Assembly: GCA_020446285.1 (NCBI GenBank)
Contig: JAGREZ010000038.1
Span: 13,133 to 27,532, forward strand
Source of the DNA: Geminicoccaceae bacterium
GTDB lineage: Bacteria; Pseudomonadota; Alphaproteobacteria; Geminicoccales; Geminicoccaceae
DNA: 14,400 nt
Direction of reading: 5' to 3'
Of this stretch, positions 1-8,380 are shown piece after piece; position 1 is the stretch's first letter, and every line of letters begins with the position of its first letter. The position numbers and the translations under genes are program-made. The notes under the pieces were generated by a model, which ran no database searches, was not told the origin of the DNA, and worked only from the letters and a program-made list of their open reading frames with translations.

Positions 1-728
1 AAGCCTGCGCCGATGCCCTGGATCATGTGTGGCGCCGGACTGCCGCCGGAAAGGACGGGGCTTGCTTCCGGCTCGACCGCGAAGATCCGGATTCCGGGCT
101 TCTTCTCCTTGAGGATCGCACCGCAGCCGGTCAGCGTGCCGCCGGTGCCGACGCCGCTGATGAGCGCATCGACCTTGCCGTTGGTGTCGTTCCAGATCTC
201 GAGCGCGGTGGTACGTCTGTGGATGGCCGGGTTGGCAGGGTTCTCGAACTGCCCGGGAATGACGGCACCCTCGATCTCGCCAACCAGTTCTTCGGCACGG
301 GAGATTGCACCCTTCATGCCCTTTTCACGAGGCGTGAGTTCGATTTCAGCGCCAAGGAAACGGAGCATCTTGCGGCGTTCCACCGACATTGATTCGGGCA
401 TGGTGAGGATGAGTCTGTAACCGCGCGCGGCGCAGATGAACGCAAGCGCGATGCCGGTATTGCCTGAAGTCGGCTCGACGATCGTGGCGCCCGGACCGAT
501 CCGGCCTTCCGCCTCCATGGCCTCGATCATCGAAAGGCCGATGCGATCCTTCACGCTTGCAAGCGGATTGAAGAATTCCAGCTTGAGCAACAGATCGGCG
601 CGGACATTGCGGTTTTCGCAGAAGCGTTTTACCCGCACGAGTGGCGTGTTGCCGATCGTCTCGGCGATGCTGTCATAGACCCGGCCGCGACCGGGCTCAT
701 CTAACTTGATCGGCTCGTTATTACTCAT
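1..728 (-). CDS. cysK: Cysteine synthase A (O-acetylserine sulfhydrylase), 3' end cut by window
   Basis: PLP enzyme that makes cysteine from O-acetylserine and sulfide in the cytoplasm. The first 242 codons are visible; the family is usually about 310-330 residues, so the C-terminal quarter lies outside. Seen: [10 protein letters not shown] at about 24-33; [11 protein letters not shown] with the PLP-binding lysine at residue 60; PTSGNTG at about 86-92 (substrate loop); [10 protein letters not shown] (PLP phosphate loop); and MIQGIGAG at the window edge, typical of CysK. The start is the ATG at 728, with GGAGG about 8 bases upstream. The gene lies 55 bases after the fixI stop on the same strand, where fixS would normally be. 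It may share the fix transcript or use its own promoter in the gap. A CysM or cystathionine beta-synthase-like role is less likely given the motifs, but the missing C-terminus prevents a final decision. Confidence 0.93.
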   Translation of the reverse strand, partial: MSNNEPIKLDEPGRGRVYDSIAETIGNTPLVRVKRFCENRNVRADLLLKLEFFNPLASVKDRIGLSMIEAMEAEGRIGPGATIVEPTSGNTGIALAFICAARGYRLILTMPESMSVERRKMLRFLGAEIELTPREKGMKGAISRAEELVGEIEGAVIPGQFENPANPAIHRRTTALEIWNDTNGKVDALISGVGTGGTLTGCGAILKEKKPGIRIFAVEPEASPVLSGGSPAPHMIQGIGAG

Positions 729-750
729 TTATCCGCCTCCGCATTCGTAG

Positions 751-787
751 ATCATACGGTAGAACGTGATTCGAACGGCACTGTCAA
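751..787 (-). promoter_or_regulatory. Possible cysK promoter at the end of fixI
   Basis: On the minus strand a perfect TTGACA (782-787) straddles the fixI stop codon, and a TATGAT (751-756, five of six matches to the sigma-70 -10 box) lies closer to cysK. The two are 25 bases apart, too far to form one promoter. Either TATGAT is used with a poor -35, or TTGACA is used with a poor -10. It suggests cysK can be transcribed without the oxygen-regulated fix promoter. Weak evidence. Confidence 0.3.
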
Positions 788-2973
788 TCCAAAGAGGGGC
801 GGGCCGTAGAGGGGCGTGACAGGCGCAGGGCATTCAGAACGACGAGGACGGAACTGGATGACATGGCGATCGCCGCAACCAGAGGTGTCACATAGCCCGC
901 CATTGCCAGCGGAATGGTGATAGCATTGTAGCCGAATGCCATGACGAGGTTCTGCAGGACAAGCCGCTGCGATCCTCGCGCGACACTGAGCAGTTCGAGG
1001 ACCGGAGCGAGCCTGCGTCCCTGGAAGACGACGTCGGCGGCCATCTGGCTGATGTCGACCGCGCTCGACGGTGACACCGAGACATGCGCGGCGGCGAGCG
1101 CCGGTGCGTCGTTGAGGCCATCGCCCACCATCATCACGAGGTGTCCGTTCCGGGCCTCATGTTCCAGACGCTCGACCTTGTCGGTGGGTGTGCAACGAGC
1201 GGTGAAGCGCTCGATCCCGACCTGCCGGGCGATGCTCGTCACCACCGGCTCGCGGTCACCGGACAGCATCGCGACACCGAACCCCCGTCGCCGGAGCTCG
1301 CTCACGACGGAGGGTGCATCCTTGCGGGCACGGTCGGTGAAGGCGATGCGCACGGGTTCGTGTCCGGGCCGGGCGAGCCACAGTTCCGGACCATCGCCGG
1401 CACTCTCCGCAGCCACTCCGGCGAAGCCGGCACGGCCGAGGCGAATCTCGCCATGTTCGAGTCCCGAACCGGCAATTTCGCGTACGGGCTTCAGTCGTGG
1501 CGCTTCTGGACAGGCAGCGACCACCGCACGCGCCAGCGGATGCTTCGAGCTCGCGGCCATGCCTGCGGCGATGCGCAGCACCTCCGGATCGACCTCGCCG
1601 GCGATTTCAAGCGTTCCCTCCGTCAGCGTTCCGGTCTTGTCGAATACGACACTGTCGACGGTCGCAAGCCGTTCGAGTGCGGTTGCCGATTTGAGCAGGA
1701 TGCCCTGACGCATGAGCCGGCCGCTGGCAATCACCTGGACAGCGGGAACCGCTAGTCCGAGCGCGCAGGGGCAGGTGATGACGAGAACGGCGATGGCGAT
1801 CAGCAGGGATTCCTGCCAGCCGAGCCCGCCCACGAGCCACCAGAAGGCAAAGGCGATGGCGGCGAGGCTGTGCACTGCCGGGGCGTAAAACGAGGCAACC
1901 CGGTCGGCGAGCGAGACGAAGCGTCCGCGCTTCTGCTCAGCCAGTTCCATGAGGCGGACGATTTCGGCGAGAAGTGTGCCCTCGCCCGCCGAGGTCACAC
2001 GGATTTCCAGCGGTTCGCCGAGATTGAGCGTTCCGGCGAAGAGCCTTCCGCCGGATGTCACATGCTGCGGTGCGCTTTCGCCGTTGATGGCGCTCATGTC
2101 GATCTCGGCATGAGTGCCGAGAAGCACACCGTCGGCACCGATGCGCTCGCCGGTGGCGACCAGCAGCACATCACCGCGCGACAGTTCCTCCGAGCGGACG
2201 GAGCGGGTACTGCCGTCCTCCATCAACCTTGTGACGGCCCGGGCACCGATCGCGAGCAGGCGCTGTGCTGCCGCCCTCGCACTGCCACGCGCGCGGGTAT
2301 CGAGATAGCGGCCGATGAGGAGAAAGAAGAGGAGCGTGACCGCGCTGTCGAAATAGACATGTTCGCCGCCACTGATGGTCTCGAACAGGCTCATGCCCGA
2401 GGCGAGCAGGATGGCGAGGCTGATGGGTACGTCCATGTTGGTGTGGCGGGCAGCGAGTGCGGCGAGTGCCGAGCGGAAGAACGGCCTTCCCGCATAGATG
2501 ACAGCCGGAAGGGCGATCAGCGCCTCGAACCAGTGCAGAAACCCCCGTGTTGCCTCGCCCATGCCCTGAAACTGGCCGGCCCACACGGAAATCGCGAGCA
2601 GCATGACATTCGCGGCGGCGAAGCCGGAAACCGCGACGCAGCGCAGCAGAAATGTCTCCCGTTCCCGATCGATCGAGCCTAGCCGTTCGGGATCGAAGGG
2701 AATGGCGCCATAGCCCAGCGCCTGTAAGGTTTCGGTGACCTTCCGGCCCATGGCGGGACTGCCATGCCAGGCAACCGTCAGCCGGCGGGTGGTGAGATTG
2801 ACCCGCCCTTCGTCGATACCGGGAAGTTCCGCCAGTGCATTCTCGATGCGCCTCACGCAGCCACCGCAATGCACGCCTTCGAGCATCAGGTTGAGCCGGT
2901 GCGATGCTCCGCTGCCGCCTTCCTTGATGAAAGGGGCGGGATCGGCCGCCTTTGAGGCGAGGGCGGTTGCCAT
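784..2973 (-). CDS. fixI: Cu(+)-translocating P1B-type ATPase FixI/CcoI (cbb3 oxidase maturation)
   Basis: Inner-membrane ATPase that exports copper for insertion into the cbb3-type cytochrome oxidase. It has 729 residues from the ATG at 2973. Seen in order: one N-terminal heavy-metal-associated domain with GVHCGGC (Cys36, Cys39); four membrane segments before the actuator domain, whose loop reads NGES (297-300) where TGES is usual; the membrane metal site CPC (401-403); the phosphorylation motif DKTGT (Asp445); the P1B HP dipeptide (478-479); GDGLND (617-622); and a last helix pair with YN and MSSSS. The start at 2973 overlaps the fixH stop as TGATG, which argues translational coupling. An upstream in-frame ATG at 3045 would add 24 residues unlike the family. 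The position after fixG and fixH supports FixI over a CopA detoxification pump. No fixS follows. Confidence 0.93.
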   Translation of the reverse strand: MATALASKAADPAPFIKEGGSGASHRLNLMLEGVHCGGCVRRIENALAELPGIDEGRVNLTTRRLTVAWHGSPAMGRKVTETLQALGYGAIPFDPERLGSIDRERETFLLRCVAVSGFAAANVMLLAISVWAGQFQGMGEATRGFLHWFEALIALPAVIYAGRPFFRSALAALAARHTNMDVPISLAILLASGMSLFETISGGEHVYFDSAVTLLFFLLIGRYLDTRARGSARAAAQRLLAIGARAVTRLMEDGSTRSVRSEELSRGDVLLVATGERIGADGVLLGTHAEIDMSAINGESAPQHVTSGGRLFAGTLNLGEPLEIRVTSAGEGTLLAEIVRLMELAEQKRGRFVSLADRVASFYAPAVHSLAAIAFAFWWLVGGLGWQESLLIAIAVLVITCPCALGLAVPAVQVIASGRLMRQGILLKSATALERLATVDSVVFDKTGTLTEGTLEIAGEVDPEVLRIAAGMAASSKHPLARAVVAACPEAPRLKPVREIAGSGLEHGEIRLGRAGFAGVAAESAGDGPELWLARPGHEPVRIAFTDRARKDAPSVVSELRRRGFGVAMLSGDREPVVTSIARQVGIERFTARCTPTDKVERLEHEARNGHLVMMVGDGLNDAPALAAAHVSVSPSSAVDISQMAADVVFQGRRLAPVLELLSVARGSQRLVLQNLVMAFGYNAITIPLAMAGYVTPLVAAIAMSSSSVLVVLNALRLSRPSTARPSLD

Positions 2974-3461
2974 CAGCGGAGCATCTGCCGGCTGTCGTCG
3001 ATGAAGACGGCAGCACCCCGGCGAACGACGGTATGTGCGTTCCATGCTCCGGAAAGTTCCGCCGTGAAATCCGCTTCGTAGCGGCCCTGGCCTGTTCCGC
3101 CCGGTCTGACGACGAAATCCGAGCCCTCGTGCGTCGGCCGCTCGAACAGGATTTCGATATCCGCATCGTCGATGGGGCGTCCGTCGCGATCGCGCAATTC
3201 GACCATGATCGTTCCATCGAGCCCGTCGGTCAGGTTCGCATCGATGTCGATCGACCAGCCGAGATCCTTCTGCGCCTCGGCCGCCTCGAGGTTCTCGTTA
3301 TAGGCGAGGCCCTTCTCGTAGGCGCTGTTCGTGGTCAGCCCGGTCCAGCTTCGACTGGCGATCACGATCATGGTTGCGTTCACCACGATCACGATGCCGA
3401 AGAATCCGACGAAGAGCCATGGAATCCACCAGCCGCGCTGTCGTTCCCTCGCCATCGTCAT
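2973..3461 (-). CDS. fixH: FixH/CcoH family membrane protein (cbb3 oxidase assembly)
   Basis: Small inner-membrane protein needed for assembly or stability of cbb3-type cytochrome oxidase; its exact biochemical role is not settled. It has 162 residues: a short basic N-terminus, one membrane helix at about 11-36 with the family's WWIPW...FFGIVIVVNATM pattern, then SWTGL at 38-42, and a periplasmic domain of roughly 120 residues with no cysteine motif. The start ATG at 3461 overlaps the fixG stop as ATGA, and its stop overlaps fixI by one base, so the three proteins are probably made in step. A second ATG two codons later is also possible. The N-terminal pattern and the gene order make the call firm. 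Confidence 0.9.
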   Translation of the reverse strand: MTMARERQRGWWIPWLFVGFFGIVIVVNATMIVIASRSWTGLTTNSAYEKGLAYNENLEAAEAQKDLGWSIDIDANLTDGLDGTIMVELRDRDGRPIDDADIEILFERPTHEGSDFVVRPGGTGQGRYEADFTAELSGAWNAHTVVRRGAAVFIDDSRQMLR

Positions 3462-4906
3462 GGCCCCCTGAACACCGTGTCGTAGGAGGTGGCCTCACCG
3501 GTGCCGGTATCGGTCAGTATGAATTCGAGATCGGTGGAACTGCCGTCGAGCGCCGATCGCGGCAGGATGACCCGCACCGTGGATGTTCCGACATCGTCCA
3601 TGGGCACGGTCATGGCAAGACTGTCACCGACATCGCCCGCAAGCGATTCGAGCACAGCACCCGCGGGTGCGGCGACACGAAGTTCGAACACCCGCTCCAT
3701 GGCCTCCATGTTGAGGATCTTGAAGGTATAGCTGTTGCGGATGCTGCCATCGGAGAGTCTGACGAACAGCGGATTGCGTTCGGGCAGGATGTTGACGTCC
3801 GACGTGTCGCGGGTGGCGAACGCGGCGAGCATGACGAGGGCGACAGCGCCGAAGACGCCGGCATAGAGCATGGTGCGCGGACGGATGATGCGGTTCTGCG
3901 ACGGCTTGCCTGCGGCGCGCAGCTCCTGGTTGCGCTCGCTGTCATAGGCGATCAGGTTCTGCGGGCGCCCGACCTTGTCCATGACGCTGTTGCAGGCATC
4001 GATGCACAGGCCGCAGCCGATGCATTCGAGCTGGAAGCCGTCGCGGATATCGATGCCCATCGGACAGACGGCGACACACTGGCGGCAGGAGACGCAATCG
4101 CCGCGTCCATCCCAGGTCTCACCCTTCTTGTGCTTGCCGCGCGGCTCGCCCCGCCATGCCTCATAGGTGACCGCCATGGTATCCTGATCGACGAGCGAAC
4201 CCTGAATGCGCGGCCAGGGACACATGTAGGTACAGACCTGCTCGCGGGCGAGGCCGGCCAGCAGATAGGTCATCGCGGTGAAGAGGAAAGTGAAGAAATA
4301 GACGCCGAGCCCCGCTTGCCCGGTCCAGAACTGGACGGTGATGGTCGGCGCGTCGTTGAAATACATGATCCATGCGCCGCCGGTCCAGAATGCGATTGCA
4401 AGCCAGACGAGATGCTTGGTGATGCGCTTTCGCCACTTGACCGGTGTCCACGGCGCCTTGTCAAAGCGCATGCGCTCGTTTCGGTCACCCTCGATCCAGC
4501 GCTCGACCATCATGAAGAGATCGGTCCACACCGTCTGCGGGCAGGTAAATCCGCACCAGAGCCGGCCGAACATGGCGGTTGCGAGGAACAGTCCGAATGC
4601 CGCCAGCACGAGAATGCCGGTCAGGTAGTAGATTTCCTGCGGCCAGATCTCGATCCAGAAGAAATAGAGGCGACGGGTGCTGAAGTCGGCAAGGATGGCC
4701 TGATCCGGCGCGTCGCCGGGACGGTCCCAGCGAATCCAGGGAGCCAGATAGTACAATGCGAGAAGTGTGGCCAGCACCGCCCACTTGATCTGGCGATACT
4801 TGCCCGAAATGGCCTTGGCATAGACCTCGACCCGCCCCCTGTAGAGCGTTGAATCCCGTTGCTCCTTGCGGGAACGGACATCTTCGACGGTAACGGGCTC
4901 GGACAT
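3458..4906 (-). CDS. fixG: FixG/CcoG cbb3 oxidase accessory protein, 4Fe-4S, membrane
   Basis: Polytopic inner-membrane iron-sulfur protein of cbb3 oxidase assembly; CcoG is reported to act in copper reduction for oxidase maturation. It has 482 residues from the ATG at 4906. Seen: membrane segments near 41-57, 93-112, 164-182, 199-218 and 345-363; membrane cysteines in LWCGFTCP (118, 122) and CTYMCPW (225, 229); two ferredoxin-like motifs, CVSCRQCVAVCP (Cys271, 274, 277, 281) and CIGCGLCIDAC (Cys295, 298, 301, 305); and a C-terminal Ig-like domain at about 365-482. Earlier in-frame starts exist (ATG 4942, TTG 4963). An FNR/FixK-like box centred near 4974 would place transcription start near 4933, downstream of both, which favours 4906. 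No ccoNOQP genes lie next to it in this window. Confidence 0.94.
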   Translation of the reverse strand: MSEPVTVEDVRSRKEQRDSTLYRGRVEVYAKAISGKYRQIKWAVLATLLALYYLAPWIRWDRPGDAPDQAILADFSTRRLYFFWIEIWPQEIYYLTGILVLAAFGLFLATAMFGRLWCGFTCPQTVWTDLFMMVERWIEGDRNERMRFDKAPWTPVKWRKRITKHLVWLAIAFWTGGAWIMYFNDAPTITVQFWTGQAGLGVYFFTFLFTAMTYLLAGLAREQVCTYMCPWPRIQGSLVDQDTMAVTYEAWRGEPRGKHKKGETWDGRGDCVSCRQCVAVCPMGIDIRDGFQLECIGCGLCIDACNSVMDKVGRPQNLIAYDSERNQELRAAGKPSQNRIIRPRTMLYAGVFGAVALVMLAAFATRDTSDVNILPERNPLFVRLSDGSIRNSYTFKILNMEAMERVFELRVAAPAGAVLESLAGDVGDSLAMTVPMDDVGTSTVRVILPRSALDGSSTDLEFILTDTGTGEATSYDTVFRGP

Positions 4907-4967
4907 GGGCCATCCAGATTGTCGAGGCAAACTGATCTGCATCTGCACCCGCCAGCGAACCAACTCA

Positions 4968-4981
4968 TTGATTCAGCTCAA
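4968..4981 (-). promoter_or_regulatory. FNR/FixK-type binding site upstream of fixG
   Basis: On the minus strand the sequence reads TTGAGCTGAATCAA. It matches the FNR/FixK/FnrL consensus TTGAT-N4-ATCAA at nine of ten defined positions (G for T at position 5). The centre is about 68 bases upstream of the fixG ATG at 4906. If it acts as a class II activator site at -41.5, transcription would start near 4933. This is the expected place and type of site for low-oxygen induction of fixGHI. No convincing -10 box was seen, which is common in GC-rich genomes. Confidence 0.68.
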
Positions 4982-5004
4982 TCGGCCTTCCCGGCAGTCA
5001 GGGG

Positions 5005-5042
5005 GCGGACAGATACGTTCACCATCAAATCAGATCGTCCGC
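5005..5042. other. Imperfect inverted repeat between the DUF2332 gene and fixG
   Basis: GCGGAC (5005-5010), a bulged A, then GAT pairs with ATC and GTCCGC (5034-5042) across a 19-base loop. No T-run follows on the minus strand, so it is not a standard intrinsic terminator. It could be a Rho-related 3' end structure for the DUF2332 gene, a regulator site or chance. The rest of 4982-5133 shows nothing clear. Confidence 0.22.
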
Positions 5043-5133
5043 AGGTTTGCCAGTCCGACTGCTGGAACAAAACGTCACATTCCCATTCTTATATGTGTTG
5101 TGTCCAGGTCGTATCCGACGCGAGGTTCAGCAC

Positions 5134-6177
5134 TCATATGCCGATCCAGCGCACCCATGCACCATGGAAATGGCAGTCGGCAAGATGCAGGTGACGGGGT
5201 GCGGCAATGCCCGGCTGCCAGAGATCGAGATCGAGATCGAGAACGGCATGTCCGCCGGAGGGATGTGCTTCCATCCGCAGCCACGCTACCGGAGATTGGC
5301 GCCCGCCAGCGCGTGCCATCGCTTCGAAACAGCGTTGTTGTGCTTCTCTGGAGAAATACTGCCAGGCAATCGAGTGGAAGATGACGGTGGTCTCATCATC
5401 GGGACATGTGTCGAGTCGACGTTCGAGCCAGTCCGCGGCGTTGCCTGCCTCGATCGCGGGCGGTCTCGCCGTGGCGAGGCCGATGGCGGCATCGAGGCGT
5501 TGCAGGCGTTCGGGCTGGTCGGGCCAGATATAGGAGCGAAGGCGCAGTTGCTGTTCCGCATCGCGCAGGTCGATGGGACGAAGGTCGACGCCGCTTGCGG
5601 ATGCAACCACCGGCGCGCCGAGCGGCGGCGGTTTTCCCTGCCAGTCCGGCCGCAGCACCACGGGTGATCCTGACGGACCCCATGACCAACTGTCGGTTTC
5701 ATACCGGAATGCCTGCCAGTGCTGATTGAGACCGGCGCTCGATCCGAGTTCGAAGAGGCGCATGGGACGACCGCCGGTGCGTTCGTGAATGACCTGAAAG
5801 CCCGGCATCAGAACCGCCGATCTTGCCACCTCGTTGGTCTGTGGCGGGTGATCGATGAAGGCGACGAGCCACGTCTCGTGCTCGCGCATGAGATGTTCGA
5901 GAGTATCGCCGAGTTGCTTGTCATCGAATGCCGCAAGTGCCGGTATCCGTCCGCTCAGCGCGAGTGCATGAAGTCCGCCGGCAAGGCGCAGCGCCAAGGC
6001 ATCCGCCGCCGGATCGCTCGGCCAGCCGAGGATCTTCATACCGAGCCGATCGACCCTGTGCAGTCGTTTCGCTGCTTCTGCAAGGAGCCGGCCGGTGAAG
6101 GCCGAGCCAAGCTTGTGGCAGGCAGCAGATTGCTGGCGGAAATGCCCGAGGATAGCATCCGCACCATGCGGCTGCAT
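5134..6177 (-). CDS. DUF2332 family protein
   Basis: Cytoplasmic protein of the DUF2332 family, with no established function. It has 347 residues from the ATG at 6177; no signal peptide or membrane segment. Family hallmarks seen: FRRQS-like start (FRQQSAAC at about 13-20), LFELGSSAGLNQHW (141-154), a GSP...LRP stretch near 170-177, GVDLRPIDL (196-204), LRSYIWPDQPERLQRL (213-228) and IFHSIAWQY (266-274). The ELGSSAGLN segment resembles the glycine-rich loop I of SAM-dependent methyltransferases; I infer but cannot show such an activity. A TTG at 6195 overlaps the proB stop as TTGA and would add six residues; neither start has a good ribosome site, so coupling to proB is likely. Its tail holds a hexamer repeat coding LDLDLDL. 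It sits where proA is often found. Confidence 0.85.
   Translation of the reverse strand: MQPHGADAILGHFRQQSAACHKLGSAFTGRLLAEAAKRLHRVDRLGMKILGWPSDPAADALALRLAGGLHALALSGRIPALAAFDDKQLGDTLEHLMREHETWLVAFIDHPPQTNEVARSAVLMPGFQVIHERTGGRPMRLFELGSSAGLNQHWQAFRYETDSWSWGPSGSPVVLRPDWQGKPPPLGAPVVASASGVDLRPIDLRDAEQQLRLRSYIWPDQPERLQRLDAAIGLATARPPAIEAGNAADWLERRLDTCPDDETTVIFHSIAWQYFSREAQQRCFEAMARAGGRQSPVAWLRMEAHPSGGHAVLDLDLDLWQPGIAAPRHLHLADCHFHGAWVRWIGI
5221..5242. repeat. Short hexanucleotide tandem repeat inside the DUF2332 gene
   Basis: GAGATC occurs three times in a row, followed by GAGA, on the plus strand. On the coding strand it gives alternating Leu-Asp (LDLDLDL) near residues 313-319 of the DUF2332 protein. 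Gain or loss of one unit would keep the frame. Confidence 0.6.
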
Positions 6178-6191
6178 CCCGCCGGGCGTGC

Positions 6192-7313
6192 TCAAAGCAA
6201 TACCAGATCGTCGCGGTGGATCATCTCGTCACGACCGCGCCAGCCGAGCTTCGCCTCGATCTCGGCGGTCCTGCAACCGGCGATCTGCCTTGCATCGGCG
6301 ACGTCATAGGCCGACAACCCCTTGGCAAGCTGGCGACCGTCACGCGTCAGTACGATGATCGCGTCGCCCCGCTCGAAGTCTCCCTCGACGCACACCACGC
6401 CCGCCGGTAACAGGCTCGATCCGCGCGCGAGCGCGCCCGCGGCGCCGTCGTCGATGGTCAGGCTTCCGGCAACGGCGAGGCTTGCACCGATCCAGTCCTT
6501 GCGCGCCCGACGGGGTGTCACCTGCGCCTCGAAGACCGTGCAGCGCCCGCCCCCGATCAGCCGTTCGACGGGATTGGTCTCGGTACCCCTTGCGAGCAGA
6601 ACCGTGGTCCCCGCACGGGTGGCGATACGCGCCGCCGCGATCTTGCTCACCATGCCGCCCGAACCGACGCCCGACAGACTCTCGCCGGCCATGGCCTCGA
6701 TTTCCGGCGTGATCGTTTCGACCACGGGCACATGCACTGCGTCGGCATGGGTCGCGGGATTGTCCGTATAGAGTCCGTCGACGTCGGAAAGCAGAACGAG
6801 TGTTTCCGAAGAGGCCATGACCGCCACCCGTGCGCCGAGCCGGTCATTGTCGCCGAAACGGATTTCACTGGTTGCCACCGTGTCGTTCTCGTTGACCACC
6901 GGTACGGCCCCCATGCGCAACAGCGTTTCCATGGTCGCCCGCGCATTCAGGTAACGCCTGCGGTCCTCCGTATCGCCCGGTGTGACGAGCAGCTGTGCGG
7001 TTGCGAGATCGTGCCGCGCGAGGCTCTCCTGCCAGGCACGGGCAAGGAGGATCTGTCCTGCCGCTGCCGCCGCCTGCTTTTCCTCGAGCCGCAATGCGCG
7101 CCGGCGCAGGCCGAGTGCCGGCCGGCCGAGAGCGATGGCGCCCGATGTGACGACGATGACACGCTGGCCGCCGGCGATCAGTCGCGCGATGTCGTCGGCC
7201 AGACTGTCGAGCCAGTGTCGCCGCGCCTGGCCGTTCTCGACGAGCAGTGCGGAGCCGACCTTGATCGTGACCCGTTTCGCACCGAGCGCCTTCGCGACGC
7301 GGCCGGCGATCAT
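6192..7313 (-). CDS. proB: Glutamate 5-kinase
   Basis: Catalyses the first step of proline synthesis: ATP plus glutamate to gamma-glutamyl phosphate, in the cytoplasm. It has 373 residues, the usual length for the two-domain form. Amino-acid-kinase domain: TIKVGSALL (16-24), [10 protein letters not shown] (54-63), VNENDTV (140-146), FGDNDRLG (153-160), [10 protein letters not shown] (174-183), [11 protein letters not shown] (215-225). A C-terminal PUA domain follows at about 280-365. The ATG at 7313 overlaps the obgE stop as ATGA and lacks a strong ribosome site, which fits translational coupling. The next gene starts at or within a few bases of its stop. proA, which encodes the next enzyme and often follows proB, is not here. 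Confidence 0.96.
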   Translation of the reverse strand: MIAGRVAKALGAKRVTIKVGSALLVENGQARRHWLDSLADDIARLIAGGQRVIVVTSGAIALGRPALGLRRRALRLEEKQAAAAAGQILLARAWQESLARHDLATAQLLVTPGDTEDRRRYLNARATMETLLRMGAVPVVNENDTVATSEIRFGDNDRLGARVAVMASSETLVLLSDVDGLYTDNPATHADAVHVPVVETITPEIEAMAGESLSGVGSGGMVSKIAAARIATRAGTTVLLARGTETNPVERLIGGGRCTVFEAQVTPRRARKDWIGASLAVAGSLTIDDGAAGALARGSSLLPAGVVCVEGDFERGDAIIVLTRDGRQLAKGLSAYDVADARQIAGCRTAEIEAKLGWRGRDEMIHRDDLVLL

Positions 7314-8338
7314 GTTTCGTCGTCCGCCCGTTGCACGTCGTGGTCGCGGCGACGTTCGATCACATGTGCCTGTACCTTGCGCAGCACCGGCGTGATTCCC
7401 TCGCCACTCACACCCGAAACGAGATGGACCTCGCTGCCGGAAATGTCGGCCAATGCCGCACGCGCTTCTTCGCGCGCTTCTTCGGTGAGCGCGTCGATCT
7501 TGTTCAGGCAGAGCAGTTCCGGCTTGTCCGCCAGGCCGTGGCCATAGGCCTCGAGCTCATGGCGGATCGTCGCGTAGGCTTCGGCCACATTCCCGCTCGT
7601 TCCGTCGACGAGATGGATCAGTACGGCACAGCGTTCGACATGGCCGAGAAACTGGTCGCCGAGGCCCACGCCCTCATGCGCGCCCTCGATCAGTCCGGGA
7701 ATATCGGCGATGACGAAACTGCGATCGTCCAGCATGACCGTGCCAAGGCTGGGCTCGAGAGTGGTGAAGGGATAGTCGCCGATCTTCGGCCGCGCCCTGC
7801 TGACTGCGGAAAGGAAGGTAGACTTGCCGGCATTGGGCAGGCCGACGAGTCCGGCATCCGCCAGCAGCTTGAGCTTGAGCCAGATCCAGCGCTCCTCGCC
7901 CGGATAGCCGGCATCGGAACGTCTTGGCGCGCGATTGGTCGAACTCTTGTAATGTTCATTGCCGAAACCGCCATCGCCCCCCTGCGCCAGCACGATACGC
8001 TTGCCGGGCCGGTCGAGATCGGCAAGCAGGATCTCCGCATTCTCGTCGAGAATCTGCGTGCCTACCGGGAGTTTCAGCTCGATCGTCGCCCCGGCCTTGC
8101 CCGAACGGCTCCTGCCCATGCCATGGCCGCCGCGCCCGGCCTTGAAATGTTGCTGGTATCGAAAATCGACAAGCGTATTCAGGTCATTCTCGGCGACTGC
8201 GACGATATCGCCGCCACGCCCGCCATTGCCTCCGTCAGGCCCCCCGAATTCGACAAATTTCTCACGCCGGAAGCTGCACGCTCCGGCACCGCCATCGCCG
8301 CTCTTGATGAAGATCTTGGCCGAATCGAGAAACCGCAT
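7310..8338 (-). CDS. obgE: Obg/CgtA GTPase
   Basis: Essential GTPase linked to large ribosomal subunit assembly and stress response, cytoplasmic and ribosome-associated. It has 342 residues. Seen: the glycine-rich Obg fold at about 1-158 with [13 protein letters not shown] (32-44) and [13 protein letters not shown] (68-80); then the G domain with GLPNAGKST (166-174), [12 protein letters not shown] (212-223), NKID (279-282) and SGVSGEG (308-314). There is only a short basic tail, without the OCT domain of some firmicutes. The start at 8338 ([10 protein letters not shown]) is the family start, with AGGA about 8 bases before it. An in-frame TTG at 8398 would add 20 residues resembling a lipoprotein signal, which is an artefact. 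The order rplU-rpmA-obgE-proB is classic, but a terminator separates it from rpmA. Confidence 0.96.
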   Translation of the reverse strand: MRFLDSAKIFIKSGDGGAGACSFRREKFVEFGGPDGGNGGRGGDIVAVAENDLNTLVDFRYQQHFKAGRGGHGMGRSRSGKAGATIELKLPVGTQILDENAEILLADLDRPGKRIVLAQGGDGGFGNEHYKSSTNRAPRRSDAGYPGEERWIWLKLKLLADAGLVGLPNAGKSTFLSAVSRARPKIGDYPFTTLEPSLGTVMLDDRSFVIADIPGLIEGAHEGVGLGDQFLGHVERCAVLIHLVDGTSGNVAEAYATIRHELEAYGHGLADKPELLCLNKIDALTEEAREEARAALADISGSEVHLVSGVSGEGITPVLRKVQAHVIERRRDHDVQRADDET

Positions 8339-8380
8339 CTGGCGTCCTGTCGCACAACCGGAAAGGGAAAATGTGCAAAC

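Noticed and set aside
2974..3045. Upstream ATG for fixI at 3045
   Set aside because: It would overlap fixH by 73 bases and add non-family sequence; the TGATG start at 2973 fits the operon spacing.
3374..4852. Long plus-strand open frame of 492 codons opposite fixG and fixH
   Set aside because: Antisense shadow of well-supported genes; its translation shows no recognisable domain and no ribosome site was seen.
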